A stretch of 64,000 nt of DNA from Opitutaceae bacterium. GTDB lineage: Bacteria; Verrucomicrobiota; Verrucomicrobiia; Opitutales; Opitutaceae. Below are positions 52,497-62,866 of the stretch, piece by piece (the first letter of the stretch is position 1; each line of letters opens with the position of its first letter). The translations under genes were made by a program, and so were the position numbers. Where the stretch lies: NCBI GenBank assembly GCA_030693515.1, contig JAUYAK010000099.1, positions 1 through 64,000 of the forward strand, in the 5' to 3' direction. The notes beneath the pieces were generated by a model that ran no database searches, was not told the DNA's origin, and saw nothing but the letters and a program-made list of their open reading frames with translations.

Positions 52497-53456
52497 TCAG
52501 CGGGTCACGACGTCGACCGGCGTGGCGCGATCGGCGGTCTGTTTCGTTTTGAGCGCCACCAGGGCGACCTCGATGCCGAAGACGGCGAGCCGGTCGGCAT
52601 GCTGGTCGGCGGTGGCGATGACGGCCCCGGAGGCGAGGAGAGGTTGGACGGCCTTGATGTTGTCGAAGCCCGCGACGAGCACGCGCCCCTCGCGACCCGC
52701 GGCGCGGATCGCGGCGACGGCACCGAGGGCCATGTTGTCGTTGCCACAGAAGATGGCCTTGAGATCGGCGTGCGCGTTGAGGAGGGCGGAGGCGACGGTG
52801 CTGGCGCGCTCCATCTCCCACTGGCCGCTCTGGGTGGAGACGAGCTTGAGCTTTGCCTCCTTGATGGCGTCCTCGAAACCAAGGCGGCGCTGGCGGCCGT
52901 TGTCCGCGGTGGGAATGCCCTCGATGATGGCGACGGCGTCGCCGGGCGCGAGCCGGGCAGCGACGATGCGGCCGACGGCAACGGCGCCCGCGCGATTGTC
53001 GGGTCCGACGAAGGGCACCGCGAGACCGGCGTCCTTGAGCGCGGCGGGGTCTAGGCGGTTGTCGATGTTGATGATCGCAATGCCGGCCGCGGCGGCCCGC
53101 TTGAGCACGGGCACGAGGGCCTTGGAATCGGCGGGGGCGATCACGATCGCATCCACGCGCATCGCGACCATCTGCTCGACGAGCGAGACCTGCTCGCCGA
53201 GGTCGGTCTCGTTCTTGATGCCATTGACGATAAGGTCGTAGCCGGCCGCGTGGTCGCGTTGGTGGGCCTTCGCACCCGCGGCCATGGTGCCGAAGAACTC
53301 GTTGGCAAGGGACTTCATGACCAGGGCGACGCGGGGCTTGGCGGGCGCCGCGGAGGTGGCGACAGCGGAGTCAGAACGCGAGCAGGCGGCGCCCAAAAGA
53401 CACGCGAGCGTGGCGGCGATTGCAAAGGCAAGGGACGGACGAGGGAGGAGGCGCAT
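52497..53456 (-). CDS. rbsB: Ribose-type ABC transporter substrate-binding lipoprotein
   Basis: A protein of 319 aa from ATG 53456; the open frame extends upstream as antisense-type noise. Lipobox LGAACSRSDS puts the mature N-terminal Cys near residue 25. The periplasmic-binding fold follows the RbsB pattern: VALVMKSLANEFFGTMAAGA, IVIAPADSKALVPVL, INIDNRLD, IFCGNDNMALGAV and VAGFDNIKAVQPLL. It captures the sugar for the RbsAC membrane complex. It is first of the four transporter genes. Confidence 0.92.
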   Translation of the reverse strand: MRLLPRPSLAFAIAATLACLLGAACSRSDSAVATSAAPAKPRVALVMKSLANEFFGTMAAGAKAHQRDHAAGYDLIVNGIKNETDLGEQVSLVEQMVAMRVDAIVIAPADSKALVPVLKRAAAAGIAIINIDNRLDPAALKDAGLAVPFVGPDNRAGAVAVGRIVAARLAPGDAVAIIEGIPTADNGRQRRLGFEDAIKEAKLKLVSTQSGQWEMERASTVASALLNAHADLKAIFCGNDNMALGAVAAIRAAGREGRVLVAGFDNIKAVQPLLASGAVIATADQHADRLAVFGIEVALVALKTKQTADRATPVDVVTR

Positions 53457-53476
53457 AGATTGATCGGGCGTGCCAC

Positions 53477-55168
53477 TCACGGAACCGCCTTCCTTCCTGC
53501 CGCCGACGCACCGGGCCGAATCGTCCGGTTCCGGGTATTGATCCATTCGAGCGCCGGACCCTCTTGCGCGGTGATGGCGACACCGCTCAGTTCGACGCCG
53601 TCGAGATTCTGTCCGTGGAAGCCCGTTTTCGCCGAGCCCGTGACATTCTCGAACGTGATGTTCCGCGCCGGTTGTTCGGCGAGGCCGCACAGGTAGGCGA
53701 ACCGGCCTTTCGGATTTTCGATCGTGATATTCTTGAAATGGATGTCGCGAAAAACGGGCGTGGCGGGTGTCAGCGGTGCCACGGAGTCCGGCAGACTGGT
53801 CAGGCGATAATAGAACAAGTCGAACGTGAGCGGGGCGCGGTTCCATGGCTCGTCGCCGAAGACGGAGTTGATGTAGACGCAGTTCTCGACGCGGATGTCT
53901 TCGACGACGGCGCCGGGACGTTCGCGGTTCGCCTTGAGGTTCATCACGCTGGCGGCGTTGCGAAACACACAATCGCGCACGAGAACGTGGCGCACGCCGC
54001 CGCACGTCTCGCTGCCGACGGCAAAGCCCAGCGGATGCGCGCCTGGCGTGAGCGTGCCGTCGACGAGACAGTCGCGAATCGTGATGTTTTCGCAAGAGCG
54101 CTGGCGGCGCGGCTGCTGCTCCGACACGCGCCCGGATTTGATCGCGATGGAGTCGTCCTGGTTGGCAAACGTGCAGCCGACGATCAGGATGTCGCGCGAC
54201 GAATCGGGATTGAGGCCGTCGCCGTTGGCGCCGCGTGCAGTGGAGACCTTGCGAAACTTCACCTGGGAAAACACGGCGCGATCGACGTAAACGACGTGGG
54301 TGTTCCACGCCGGCGAATCGTCGAGCGTGATGTCCTGCACGAAGACATCGGAACACGCGATGAACTTGAGCACGCGCGGCCGGGGCGCGTCGCGGTGCGG
54401 CCACCACGATTCGCCATTGGCACGCACGACTCCGTTGCCCGTGATCGTGAGGCGATCGGCCCGCACCGCGGAGATGAGGGCGAAATTTGGATGGCAAAGC
54501 TCACCGTCGGGTCCGGGCAGCATGACCCTGGTCTCGGGATAACTCCCCTCGCCCCGCCCGAGAAACTGCAGCGTCGCGCCGGTCGCCAGCTCGAACGACA
54601 TGTCGCTTTTCAAATCGAGGTGGTCGACGAGATACACGCCGGGCGGGATCAGCACCGTGCCGCCCGGCGTGCAGGCGGCGATGGCGTGCTGGATTGCCGC
54701 AGTGTCCTTCGTGACGCCATCGCCGCGGGCGCCGTGTTCGCGCACGTTGAAAACCTTTCCCGCCGGCTTCGTCTGCACGCCAATCGGGTCGGACGGTGGC
54801 GACGAACGGCCATCCAAACCACGGCTGCGCACGGTGAGGCGATGCATCCGGCCCGGAGTAAGGTTTCGCGCTGTGAAGCTGAGGCGCATGGTTTCGCCGG
54901 CCAGTTCGCCATCGCAGAAGACTTGATAGGAAGCGATGCCCTCGCCACCCGCGGGGCGATCCCAGGTGAGCACGGCGGTCGTGGCCGTGCGCGCGAGTGG
55001 CGGCGTCTCCAGACCAACGGGCGCGGGCAGCGACCGGTTAGCGGCCGGCGCGGCGCCGAGTGTGGCCTCGCTTGCCCAGATGAAAGCGCCGACGCAGAGG
55101 AGCGCCGGAAGGCGAAGCGTGGCGGGCCTTATCGCCCGGAAGACTGTCAGGATGCGCGCGGGGGTCAT
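53477..55168 (-). CDS. Secreted GH28 polygalacturonase with N-terminal Fn3
   Basis: A protein of 563 aa. ATG 55168 overlaps the upstream stop (ATGA). Signal peptide to about residue 40, an Fn3-like domain (PPLARTATTAVLTWDRPAGG), then GH28: NGDGLNPDSSRD near 314, NQDDSIAIKSGR near 336, HPLGFAVGSETCGG near 383 and LKANRERPG near 412, where the family RIK-type segment is slightly changed. It is very similar along its whole length to the C-terminal part of the bimodular protein at 42844, so one arose from the other by duplication. Confidence 0.92.
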   Translation of the reverse strand: MTPARILTVFRAIRPATLRLPALLCVGAFIWASEATLGAAPAANRSLPAPVGLETPPLARTATTAVLTWDRPAGGEGIASYQVFCDGELAGETMRLSFTARNLTPGRMHRLTVRSRGLDGRSSPPSDPIGVQTKPAGKVFNVREHGARGDGVTKDTAAIQHAIAACTPGGTVLIPPGVYLVDHLDLKSDMSFELATGATLQFLGRGEGSYPETRVMLPGPDGELCHPNFALISAVRADRLTITGNGVVRANGESWWPHRDAPRPRVLKFIACSDVFVQDITLDDSPAWNTHVVYVDRAVFSQVKFRKVSTARGANGDGLNPDSSRDILIVGCTFANQDDSIAIKSGRVSEQQPRRQRSCENITIRDCLVDGTLTPGAHPLGFAVGSETCGGVRHVLVRDCVFRNAASVMNLKANRERPGAVVEDIRVENCVYINSVFGDEPWNRAPLTFDLFYYRLTSLPDSVAPLTPATPVFRDIHFKNITIENPKGRFAYLCGLAEQPARNITFENVTGSAKTGFHGQNLDGVELSGVAITAQEGPALEWINTRNRTIRPGASAAGRKAVP

Positions 55169-55935
55169 CGTGTGTTCATGAGCAGCGCGGCCGTGGCCTC
55201 GGGCTGGAGCAGCATCGGGAAGTGGGTCGCCTCCATGATGTGCACGGGCCAGCCGCGCTCCCGGGCGCGCACGGTCGAAAACCAAAAAGTGTCGTCCTCG
55301 GGGCGGCGGCCTTTCGCCACGGTGAGGATGACGGTCCCGGGAACTTTCGCGGCCGCGGGATTCTTCAGAGCGATGGTTTCGGTGAAGGTCTTGAACGGAT
55401 GCGGCACGAGGTGCGGGACGGGCGAGCCGGGTTTGACTTCCGGACGGATGAGGAAGCCGTCTTTGAGATTCTTCATGTCCTGCGTGTCGGGCCGGCGCGT
55501 GGAGAGGAGACTCTCGCCGTCCAGCGGCACGAAGGCGTCGAGATAAACCAGGCGGCGGATGCGATCGGGTATGCGCTCGGCAACGCCGGCGATCACGAAG
55601 CCGGCGTAGCTATGGCCGAGCAAGATCACGTCGCGCAGATCCTCGAAGAGGATGAAATTGACGATGTCGGCGATGTGCGTGCCGAGGCCGATTTCGGCGG
55701 TGGCCGTATGGAAATGTTCACCGAGACCACTCAGGGACGGGCGGTGAATCTTCCACCCTTTCGCCTCCATGAGCGCGGCGACCTGCTTGAACTGCCAGCC
55801 TCCGCCGGAGGCGCCGTGGACGAGGACCATCACTGGTTGCGCAGGGAGGTTGGCGGGCGACCCGCCGGGATCGGCCGCGCAAAGCTGCGAGGCGGCGAGT
55901 GCAACGATGAGGAGAAAACTCAAGTGTGCCTTCAT
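55165..55935 (-). CDS. Exported alpha/beta hydrolase (esterase/salicylate-esterase-like)
   Basis: A protein of 256 aa from ATG 55935 with a signal peptide (MKAHLSFLLIVALAASQLCA). MVLVHGASGGGWQFK forms the oxyanion hole, the nucleophile is in VILLGHSYAGFVIA, and the His is in IMEATHFPMLLQP. The architecture resembles plant-type methyl-esterase/hydroxynitrile-lyase relatives, common in bacteria. Within this array it may demethylate uronic acids or release aromatic esters (inference). Confidence 0.87.
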   Translation of the reverse strand: MKAHLSFLLIVALAASQLCAADPGGSPANLPAQPVMVLVHGASGGGWQFKQVAALMEAKGWKIHRPSLSGLGEHFHTATAEIGLGTHIADIVNFILFEDLRDVILLGHSYAGFVIAGVAERIPDRIRRLVYLDAFVPLDGESLLSTRRPDTQDMKNLKDGFLIRPEVKPGSPVPHLVPHPFKTFTETIALKNPAAAKVPGTVILTVAKGRRPEDDTFWFSTVRARERGWPVHIMEATHFPMLLQPEATAALLMNTR

Positions 55936-55957
55936 ATTCGTTTTGCCGTCGTTCCGC

Positions 55958-56764
55958 TCATTTCTTCCCCCGCACTCTTTCCAGAAGCGCACGACCTAGT
56001 GCGATTGCTTCGGGAGTTTGCCGGTGCCCAACGCCGGGCCAGGTTTTGAATTCCACGGCAAAGCCGAGCGCGACCAATTGTTCGGTAAAACGTCGCGCGC
56101 CTGCGATGCGTGGCGGCGTGCCGAGTGGACCGCCGGTGCCTTGGTCGTCTTCTCCGCAACTGACAGCGAAGGGGATGTGTTTGGCCGCAGGGTTGATCCG
56201 ATCCTCGCCGTCGAGCCTCGCCCAGGAGCCGCCCGAGTGCGCCGAGACGGCTGCGACGAGTTCCGGATGACGGAAGGCGTAGCGATGGCAGAACTGGGCG
56301 CCGGCCGAGAACCCGTGCAGAAAAATCTTCGGGTGCAGGTTCCAGTCCTTGCGGATCTGCGCGATCAGTTCCGCGAACTTCGCTTCGTGGGCCGGGCCGC
56401 TCATCTGAAAAATGTCGCGCGGCATCGCGGCTGGGCGTGGACCAGCGGGATCGCGCTTGGGCTGCTCGAAACTGGGACCCAGCACGATCACGTCGTCGAA
56501 GTCGGTCGCCCACGCCGCGATTCCGGCGGCACCTTTGCCCGTCCCGCCCGCTCCGTGGACACCGACCACGAGCCAGTAGGCTTTTCCGGCGACGGCATTC
56601 TCAGTCGGCGTGTAAAGCCAGTGCGTCAGGCCATTCGCATCGGGCAACGCCGTTTCGCCGGCGTGGAGAAAACCGGGAAAAAAGGAGAGAAGGCTGACAG
56701 CGACAGCGAACCCCAGCAAACGGGGGTTCACCAAAGGACGGGACGGGGCGACCGATCGGATCAT
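55958..56764 (-). CDS. Exported PHB-depolymerase/feruloyl-esterase-like hydrolase
   Basis: A protein of 268 aa. ATG 56764 places a hydrophobic export signal at residues 14-37. VGVHGAGGTGKG is the oxyanion loop, FLHGFSAGAQFCHRYA holds the nucleophile Ser, CGEDDQGTGG the Asp region and WPGVGHRQTPEA the His. Layout is that of the LpqC/poly(3-hydroxybutyrate)-depolymerase-like esterases. It lies 22 bases upstream of the next hydrolase gene and reads in the same run. Confidence 0.85.
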   Translation of the reverse strand: MIRSVAPSRPLVNPRLLGFAVAVSLLSFFPGFLHAGETALPDANGLTHWLYTPTENAVAGKAYWLVVGVHGAGGTGKGAAGIAAWATDFDDVIVLGPSFEQPKRDPAGPRPAAMPRDIFQMSGPAHEAKFAELIAQIRKDWNLHPKIFLHGFSAGAQFCHRYAFRHPELVAAVSAHSGGSWARLDGEDRINPAAKHIPFAVSCGEDDQGTGGPLGTPPRIAGARRFTEQLVALGFAVEFKTWPGVGHRQTPEAIALGRALLERVRGKK

Positions 56765-56814
56765 CGCTGAGGATGGCTCGGTTGCATCGGGACGGCGCGG
56801 AGGAGACGGCGGGC

Positions 56815-57912
56815 CTACGGTCGACATTCGACTTCGGTTTCCCGCCAATCTCCGCCGGACCCGCTCCGCACCCGGAGGATCGCGCGGCGCGCCGTGGCGG
56901 CGCGGACCTCGAAGCGTCCCGTTGCCAGATCGTAGTCAACGCGCCCAACCCGATCAATCGAGTCGAGGACCACCTCGAAGCGGGCGGTCTTCAAATAGCC
57001 GGCGACCACGAACGCACCGCGCTCCGGCAGAACCGGCGGAGTGCGATGCGTGCGCAGGAACTGCTCGCCGGTGCGGGTGCGAAAGGCCAACTGTTCCTTC
57101 GTCTCGTTGGCATTGTGCAGGCGGTTGTCACCGACACCCGCCTGCTCGTGATAGTTAACCAACGCGCCGCGACCCGCACCATGCGCCGCGCCCACCCACA
57201 GCCGGGCGTGCATCACGGGCACACGCGCGTCGTCCGAACCGTGAAACACCAGAGTCGGCGTAAGGAGGTTGCCGACGGTGGTGAGTCCGCCGCGGCTGCG
57301 GTAGGCCTCCGGGTTCGTCTCCGGCGAGCCGCCGATCCAGGGTGGACGCCCCTTCGGGTCCTTGCCGTCGATGCCTTCGAGTTCGTCGCGAAATTCACCC
57401 TTGCTGTCGAAGGTGTGCCAGAGCGCGTAGTCGCTGATGCCATAATACGCGCGCGCGGCGGCGAAGGTGTCGGGAAACTTGCCGAGCAGCGCGAACACAT
57501 TGCCGCCGCCGCCACTGCCACCGGAGAGGAACACGATTTCCGGCGACACGATGCGGTCGCGGTAGTGGCGGCGGGCAAACTCGACGGCATCGACCACGTC
57601 CTGCAGCTCCCAGCCGTTGCAGTCCGGCTGGCCGGTCGCGTCGCCGCGACCGCGCATTTCGGGAGAGATGACGAAGTAATTCTTCGCCAAAGGATCAGGG
57701 ACGTCATCCGTGTGTGGTTTCTTCACGCCGCCATGCCAACCGTGCATATTCACAAGCAAGACGCCGGTCGGGGCGGCACACTCGAAACGCGCGAAGAGCC
57801 GGAGCTTCGGGTCGACGTTGCCCGGGTATTCGCGGTATTCGAGCAGCGGCGCCGGGGCAGCGGCGGTGACAAGCGAGGCAAAGAGCAACAAGGCCGAGTG
57901 ACGAATGGGCAT
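56815..57912 (-). CDS. Exported alpha/beta hydrolase, S9-peptidase-like
   Basis: A protein of 365 aa with a signal peptide (MPIRHSALLLFASLVTAAAP). VLLVNMHGWHGGV is the oxyanion region, the nucleophile is in VFLSGGSGGGGNVFALL, the Asp in LVFHGSDDARVPV and the His candidate in NYHEQAGVGDNR. A C-terminal beta domain of about 70 residues follows. The domain order suggests a carbohydrate acyl esterase rather than a peptidase; the substrate is open. Confidence 0.82.
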   Translation of the reverse strand: MPIRHSALLLFASLVTAAAPAPLLEYREYPGNVDPKLRLFARFECAAPTGVLLVNMHGWHGGVKKPHTDDVPDPLAKNYFVISPEMRGRGDATGQPDCNGWELQDVVDAVEFARRHYRDRIVSPEIVFLSGGSGGGGNVFALLGKFPDTFAAARAYYGISDYALWHTFDSKGEFRDELEGIDGKDPKGRPPWIGGSPETNPEAYRSRGGLTTVGNLLTPTLVFHGSDDARVPVMHARLWVGAAHGAGRGALVNYHEQAGVGDNRLHNANETKEQLAFRTRTGEQFLRTHRTPPVLPERGAFVVAGYLKTARFEVVLDSIDRVGRVDYDLATGRFEVRAATARRAILRVRSGSGGDWRETEVECRP

Positions 57913-57934
57913 GGGAGATGGCGAAGCTGAAGGA

Positions 57935-59398
<1,464 letters not shown>

Positions 59399-59451
59399 GA
59401 GTGGGGGCGGAAAGTTGAGAGCTGAGAGTTGAGAGGAAGACCCGAGGGCGA

Positions 59452-62400
59452 TCAGCGACGCATCACGGACTCGTCGAAGTTGAGAAGGGCGTGGGCAACG
59501 GTGGCGCTCGCGGCGAGATCGAGTGCGGGGAGCGTGGCATCGGTTTTGGTGTCACCGAAATTCAAGAACGCGGCCGTGGCCGCAGGATCGGCGGTGAAGC
59601 TGGCGAGCTGCTCGGCGTAGAGGGCGCAGAGAAGGTCGATTTCTTTGGCATCGGCGGGGCGTCCGGTCACGAGGCGGAAAGCCCAAGCGAGGCGGTCGGA
59701 GAGGGTGGCGCCGCCTTCCTTGAGCATGCGTTGGCCGATGAAACGGGCGGCTTCGACGATCTGGACGTCATTGAGGAGCGCGAGGGCTTGGAGGGGCGTG
59801 CTCGTGCTCTGGCGGCGGACGGTGCAGACGTTGCGCTCAGCGGCGTCGAACATCGCCATGACGGGCGGCGGCACGGTGCGCTTCCAAAACGTGTAGAGGC
59901 TGCGGCGGTGGAGGTCGTCGCCGGTGCCTTGGTTGTATTTGGGCTTTTGCATCGCGATCAATTCCCAAAGTCCGGGTCGTTGGTAGGGGCGGACGCTTGG
60001 GCCACCGATTTTTTCGACGAGGAGGCCGCTGGCGGCGAGGGATTGGTCGCGGAGCATCTCGGCGGTGAGGCGGCGGGCGGGCCCGCGGGCGAGGAGCTGG
60101 TTTTGCGGGTCGCGGGCGAGAAGTTCAGGTGAGGCGCGGGACGACTGCCGATACGTGGCAGAGAGCGCGATCTGGCGGAGGGTGCGCTTTACGTCCCAGC
60201 CGTGCGTCGCGAAATCGTGAGCGAGCCAATCGAGCAGTTCGGGATGCGTCGGGAGAGCGCCCTGAAGGCCGAAGTTGTCGGAGGTTTCGACGAGGCCGGT
60301 GCCGAACATCTGTTGCCAGAGACGGTTGACGGTGACGCGGGCGAAGAGCGGATTTTCGGAGGCGGTGAGCCAGCGCGCGAGGCCGAGGCGGTTGCGCGGG
60401 GCGGCTTTCGGGAAGGGTGGGAGCGCACGGGGCGTGTCGGCGGTGACGCGCTCGCCGGGAGAGTCGTAGGCGCCGCGTTGGAGAATGTAGGCGGGCTTGG
60501 GCGTGCTGAGTTCCGACATGACCATCGCTTCGGGGAGCGGCGTGACGAGGGCGTTTTGCGCTTCGCAGACAGCGCGGAGGGCGAGCGCGACATCGCGCGT
60601 GGGCGCGTGGACGAGCGAGGTGAAGTAGTCGAAGAGACCGTCGTGTTGGGCAGCGGAAAGTTGCGCCGGTGGAGTGGCCCACGCCGTCAAGAGATCCGTG
60701 CGGCCGGCGAGGTGAGCGGACTCGAGCGGAGTAAGGGCGCGGCCGAAAACGGCGAGGTCGCGCACGCGGCCGCCCTTGAAACCGTTGTCCTGATAACGGA
60801 AACCGACGGTGAGGTCTGGTTGCGTGCCGGCGTAGGTGATGTCCTTGAAGAGCCCATCGCGGATGACGTCGACGGCTGCGAGTTGACCGTTGATGTAGAG
60901 GCGAGCGCCAGATGCGCGGCTGGAGCCGTCGTAGGTCGCGGTGAGGTGAACCCACTCGCCGGACTTGAGCGCGGCGCGGGTGGTGATTTTGAGCGAGGCG
61001 CCGGGCCAGAGGTAGTGGAGGCCGAAGGAAACGCGGCCGTTTTCGAGGAGGATTTCGTAGCCGCGGCTGCCGGCGTCGACGGGGGCCTTCGTGTGGTGGA
61101 GAACGACGCTGCGCACGGCGGTGGTCGGGGGCGTTTGAATCCAGACGCCGAGGGAGAAAGTGTTGGTGCGCTTGAAGTGACCGACGTCGGGGAAGGTGAA
61201 ACCGTTTTCACCGTCAAGCTCGGCCGCGGGACCGCGAGTGGTGGCGCCGAAACGAGGCGACTCGATGGCTTTTCCGGGACGGCCGGGTTCGATCGTGTTG
61301 GCGACTTGGGAGATCGTGCTCGCGGGTTTGTCCTTGGTCGCCGGGATGGCGACTTCGTGGACAGCGTCGAGCCGATAGGTGGCGACGAGACCGGCGAGTG
61401 TAGTGGGCGCGGCGGGTTTCTGCGTGAGCCATTGCACGAAAGCTGCGCTGGCGGCGTTGCGGGCGTCCGCGAGTGCTTCCTCGGCGGCGGCGGCCTGCGT
61501 GGAGAGGTTGGCGAGTTGGCGGTCCTCCTCGTCGGTGGTGAGGAGCATCGTCGGGACGGGCATCGAGTCGGCCATGCCCTTGAACGTAATCTGACCCGCT
61601 TCATCGATGTTCTGGAAGAACGCGAAGAGCGAGTAGTAGTCGCGCTGCGTGATCGGGTCGAACTTGTGGTCGTGGCAGCGCGCGCATTCGAAGGTGAGGC
61701 CGAGGAACGCGGTGCCGAAGGTGTTCACGCGGTCGGCAACGTAGGCGACGCGGTATTCCTCTTCGACGATGCCGCCCTCTTCGTTTTGATTGTGGAGACG
61801 GTTGAAGGCGGTCGCGAGGCGTTGCTCTTTGGTGGCGTTAGGCAACAGGTCCCCGGCGAGTTGCCACGTCACGAATTGATCGAAGGGGAGATTTTCGTTG
61901 AAGGCCTTGATTACCCAATCGCGGTAGGCCCACATGGCGCGAGGGCGGTCCATCTGGTAACCGTGAGTGTCTGCAAAACGGGCGAAGTCCAGCCAGTCGG
62001 TGGCCATGCGCTCTCCGTAATGTGGAGAGGCGAGGAGGCGGTCGACGAGATTGGCGAAGGCGGAGTGCGAATCGCGGATTGAATCGGATTCGAAGGCCGT
62101 GATTTCGGCGGGCGTAGGCGGGAGGCCGGTGAGATCGAAGGTGACGCGGCGGATGAGACGGGCGCGGTCGGCTTCGCGAGCCGGAGCAAGTCCGGCGCGG
62201 GCCAAGGCCGACGTGACGAATGCGTCGATGTGAGGACGCGGCGCTGCGTTTCCCAGCCCGATCGCGGGTGGTGCAGGTTTGCTGAGCGGAGCAAACGCCC
62301 AGTGTGTGCCCCAACTTGCTCCTTCGTCGATCCAGCGCTTGAGCATATCCACTTGGGAGGGCGTCACGGTCTTGTGCGACTTCAGCGGCGGCATCCGCTC

Positions 62401-62682
62401 CTCGGGATCGGCGGACGTGATCCGGGCGATAAGCTCGCTCTTCACGGCGTGGCCGGGAACAATCACATCGAGCGCGGAATCGCGCACATCGAGCCGCAGG
62501 TCCGCCTTTCGCCGCGGGGCATCCGGGCCGTGGCAGGAAAAGCAATTGTCGGCCAAAACAGGAAGTATCTCGCGGCTGAAGTTGACCTTGCCTGGCATCT
62601 CAGCCCCGATCTTGCTCCACGGTGAAGCCGCCAAGGCCAGCATCGCCAACGGCGCTGTTCCGAGCAATGAGCGTCGGCGCAT
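59452..62682 (-). CDS. PSD1-type cytochrome protein (PSCyt1, DUF1549, LamG, DUF1553)
   Basis: A protein of 1076 aa from ATG 62682 (MRRRSLLGTAPLAMLALAAS, a signal-like start). Order of parts: cytochrome-like heme motif NCFSCHGPD near residues 46-54, DUF1549 (about 155-390, AFVTSALARAGLAPA to FAFFQNIDE), a LamG/concanavalin-like insert (about 530-680, ENGFTFPDVGHFKRTNTFSL), and DUF1553 (PLFARVTVNRLWQQMFGTGL to the C-terminus). It probably forms an exported redox complex with the DUF1501 partner during polysaccharide use; no activity is proven. Confidence 0.92.
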   Translation of the reverse strand: MRRRSLLGTAPLAMLALAASPWSKIGAEMPGKVNFSREILPVLADNCFSCHGPDAPRRKADLRLDVRDSALDVIVPGHAVKSELIARITSADPEERMPPLKSHKTVTPSQVDMLKRWIDEGASWGTHWAFAPLSKPAPPAIGLGNAAPRPHIDAFVTSALARAGLAPAREADRARLIRRVTFDLTGLPPTPAEITAFESDSIRDSHSAFANLVDRLLASPHYGERMATDWLDFARFADTHGYQMDRPRAMWAYRDWVIKAFNENLPFDQFVTWQLAGDLLPNATKEQRLATAFNRLHNQNEEGGIVEEEYRVAYVADRVNTFGTAFLGLTFECARCHDHKFDPITQRDYYSLFAFFQNIDEAGQITFKGMADSMPVPTMLLTTDEEDRQLANLSTQAAAAEEALADARNAASAAFVQWLTQKPAAPTTLAGLVATYRLDAVHEVAIPATKDKPASTISQVANTIEPGRPGKAIESPRFGATTRGPAAELDGENGFTFPDVGHFKRTNTFSLGVWIQTPPTTAVRSVVLHHTKAPVDAGSRGYEILLENGRVSFGLHYLWPGASLKITTRAALKSGEWVHLTATYDGSSRASGARLYINGQLAAVDVIRDGLFKDITYAGTQPDLTVGFRYQDNGFKGGRVRDLAVFGRALTPLESAHLAGRTDLLTAWATPPAQLSAAQHDGLFDYFTSLVHAPTRDVALALRAVCEAQNALVTPLPEAMVMSELSTPKPAYILQRGAYDSPGERVTADTPRALPPFPKAAPRNRLGLARWLTASENPLFARVTVNRLWQQMFGTGLVETSDNFGLQGALPTHPELLDWLAHDFATHGWDVKRTLRQIALSATYRQSSRASPELLARDPQNQLLARGPARRLTAEMLRDQSLAASGLLVEKIGGPSVRPYQRPGLWELIAMQKPKYNQGTGDDLHRRSLYTFWKRTVPPPVMAMFDAAERNVCTVRRQSTSTPLQALALLNDVQIVEAARFIGQRMLKEGGATLSDRLAWAFRLVTGRPADAKEIDLLCALYAEQLASFTADPAATAAFLNFGDTKTDATLPALDLAASATVAHALLNFDESVMRR

Positions 62683-62823
62683 AGATTGGTCAGAGTTTGG
62701 AGCGGAACGAACGGATGATTTGGCCTGGCTTCGAGAGGCCGTGATCGCCCGAAAGAAACCCATCCGTGTGAAACGGAGTCGTGTTAAGACCGTCGAGGGA
62801 GAGCAAATTGCAGCCGGGACGAT

Positions 62824-62859
62824 CCGCCCACAGGTCAAGGATTGTGACGATGTGGGCGG
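62824..62859 (-). terminator. Possible hairpin after the TonB-dependent receptor gene
   Basis: CCGCCCACA (62824-62832) and TGTGGGCGG (62851-62859) can pair over 9 bases, a few bases past the receptor stop on the minus strand. There is no T-run after it, so a factor-independent terminator is uncertain. The remaining space up to 62683 shows no gene. Confidence 0.3.
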
Positions 62860-62866
62860 AGGCGGA

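Noticed and set aside
50891-55546. Two long plus-strand open frames (50891-52552 and 53564-55546) opposite rbsA and GH28
   Set aside because: Codon-bias shadows of well supported minus-strand genes; no recognisable motif in either.
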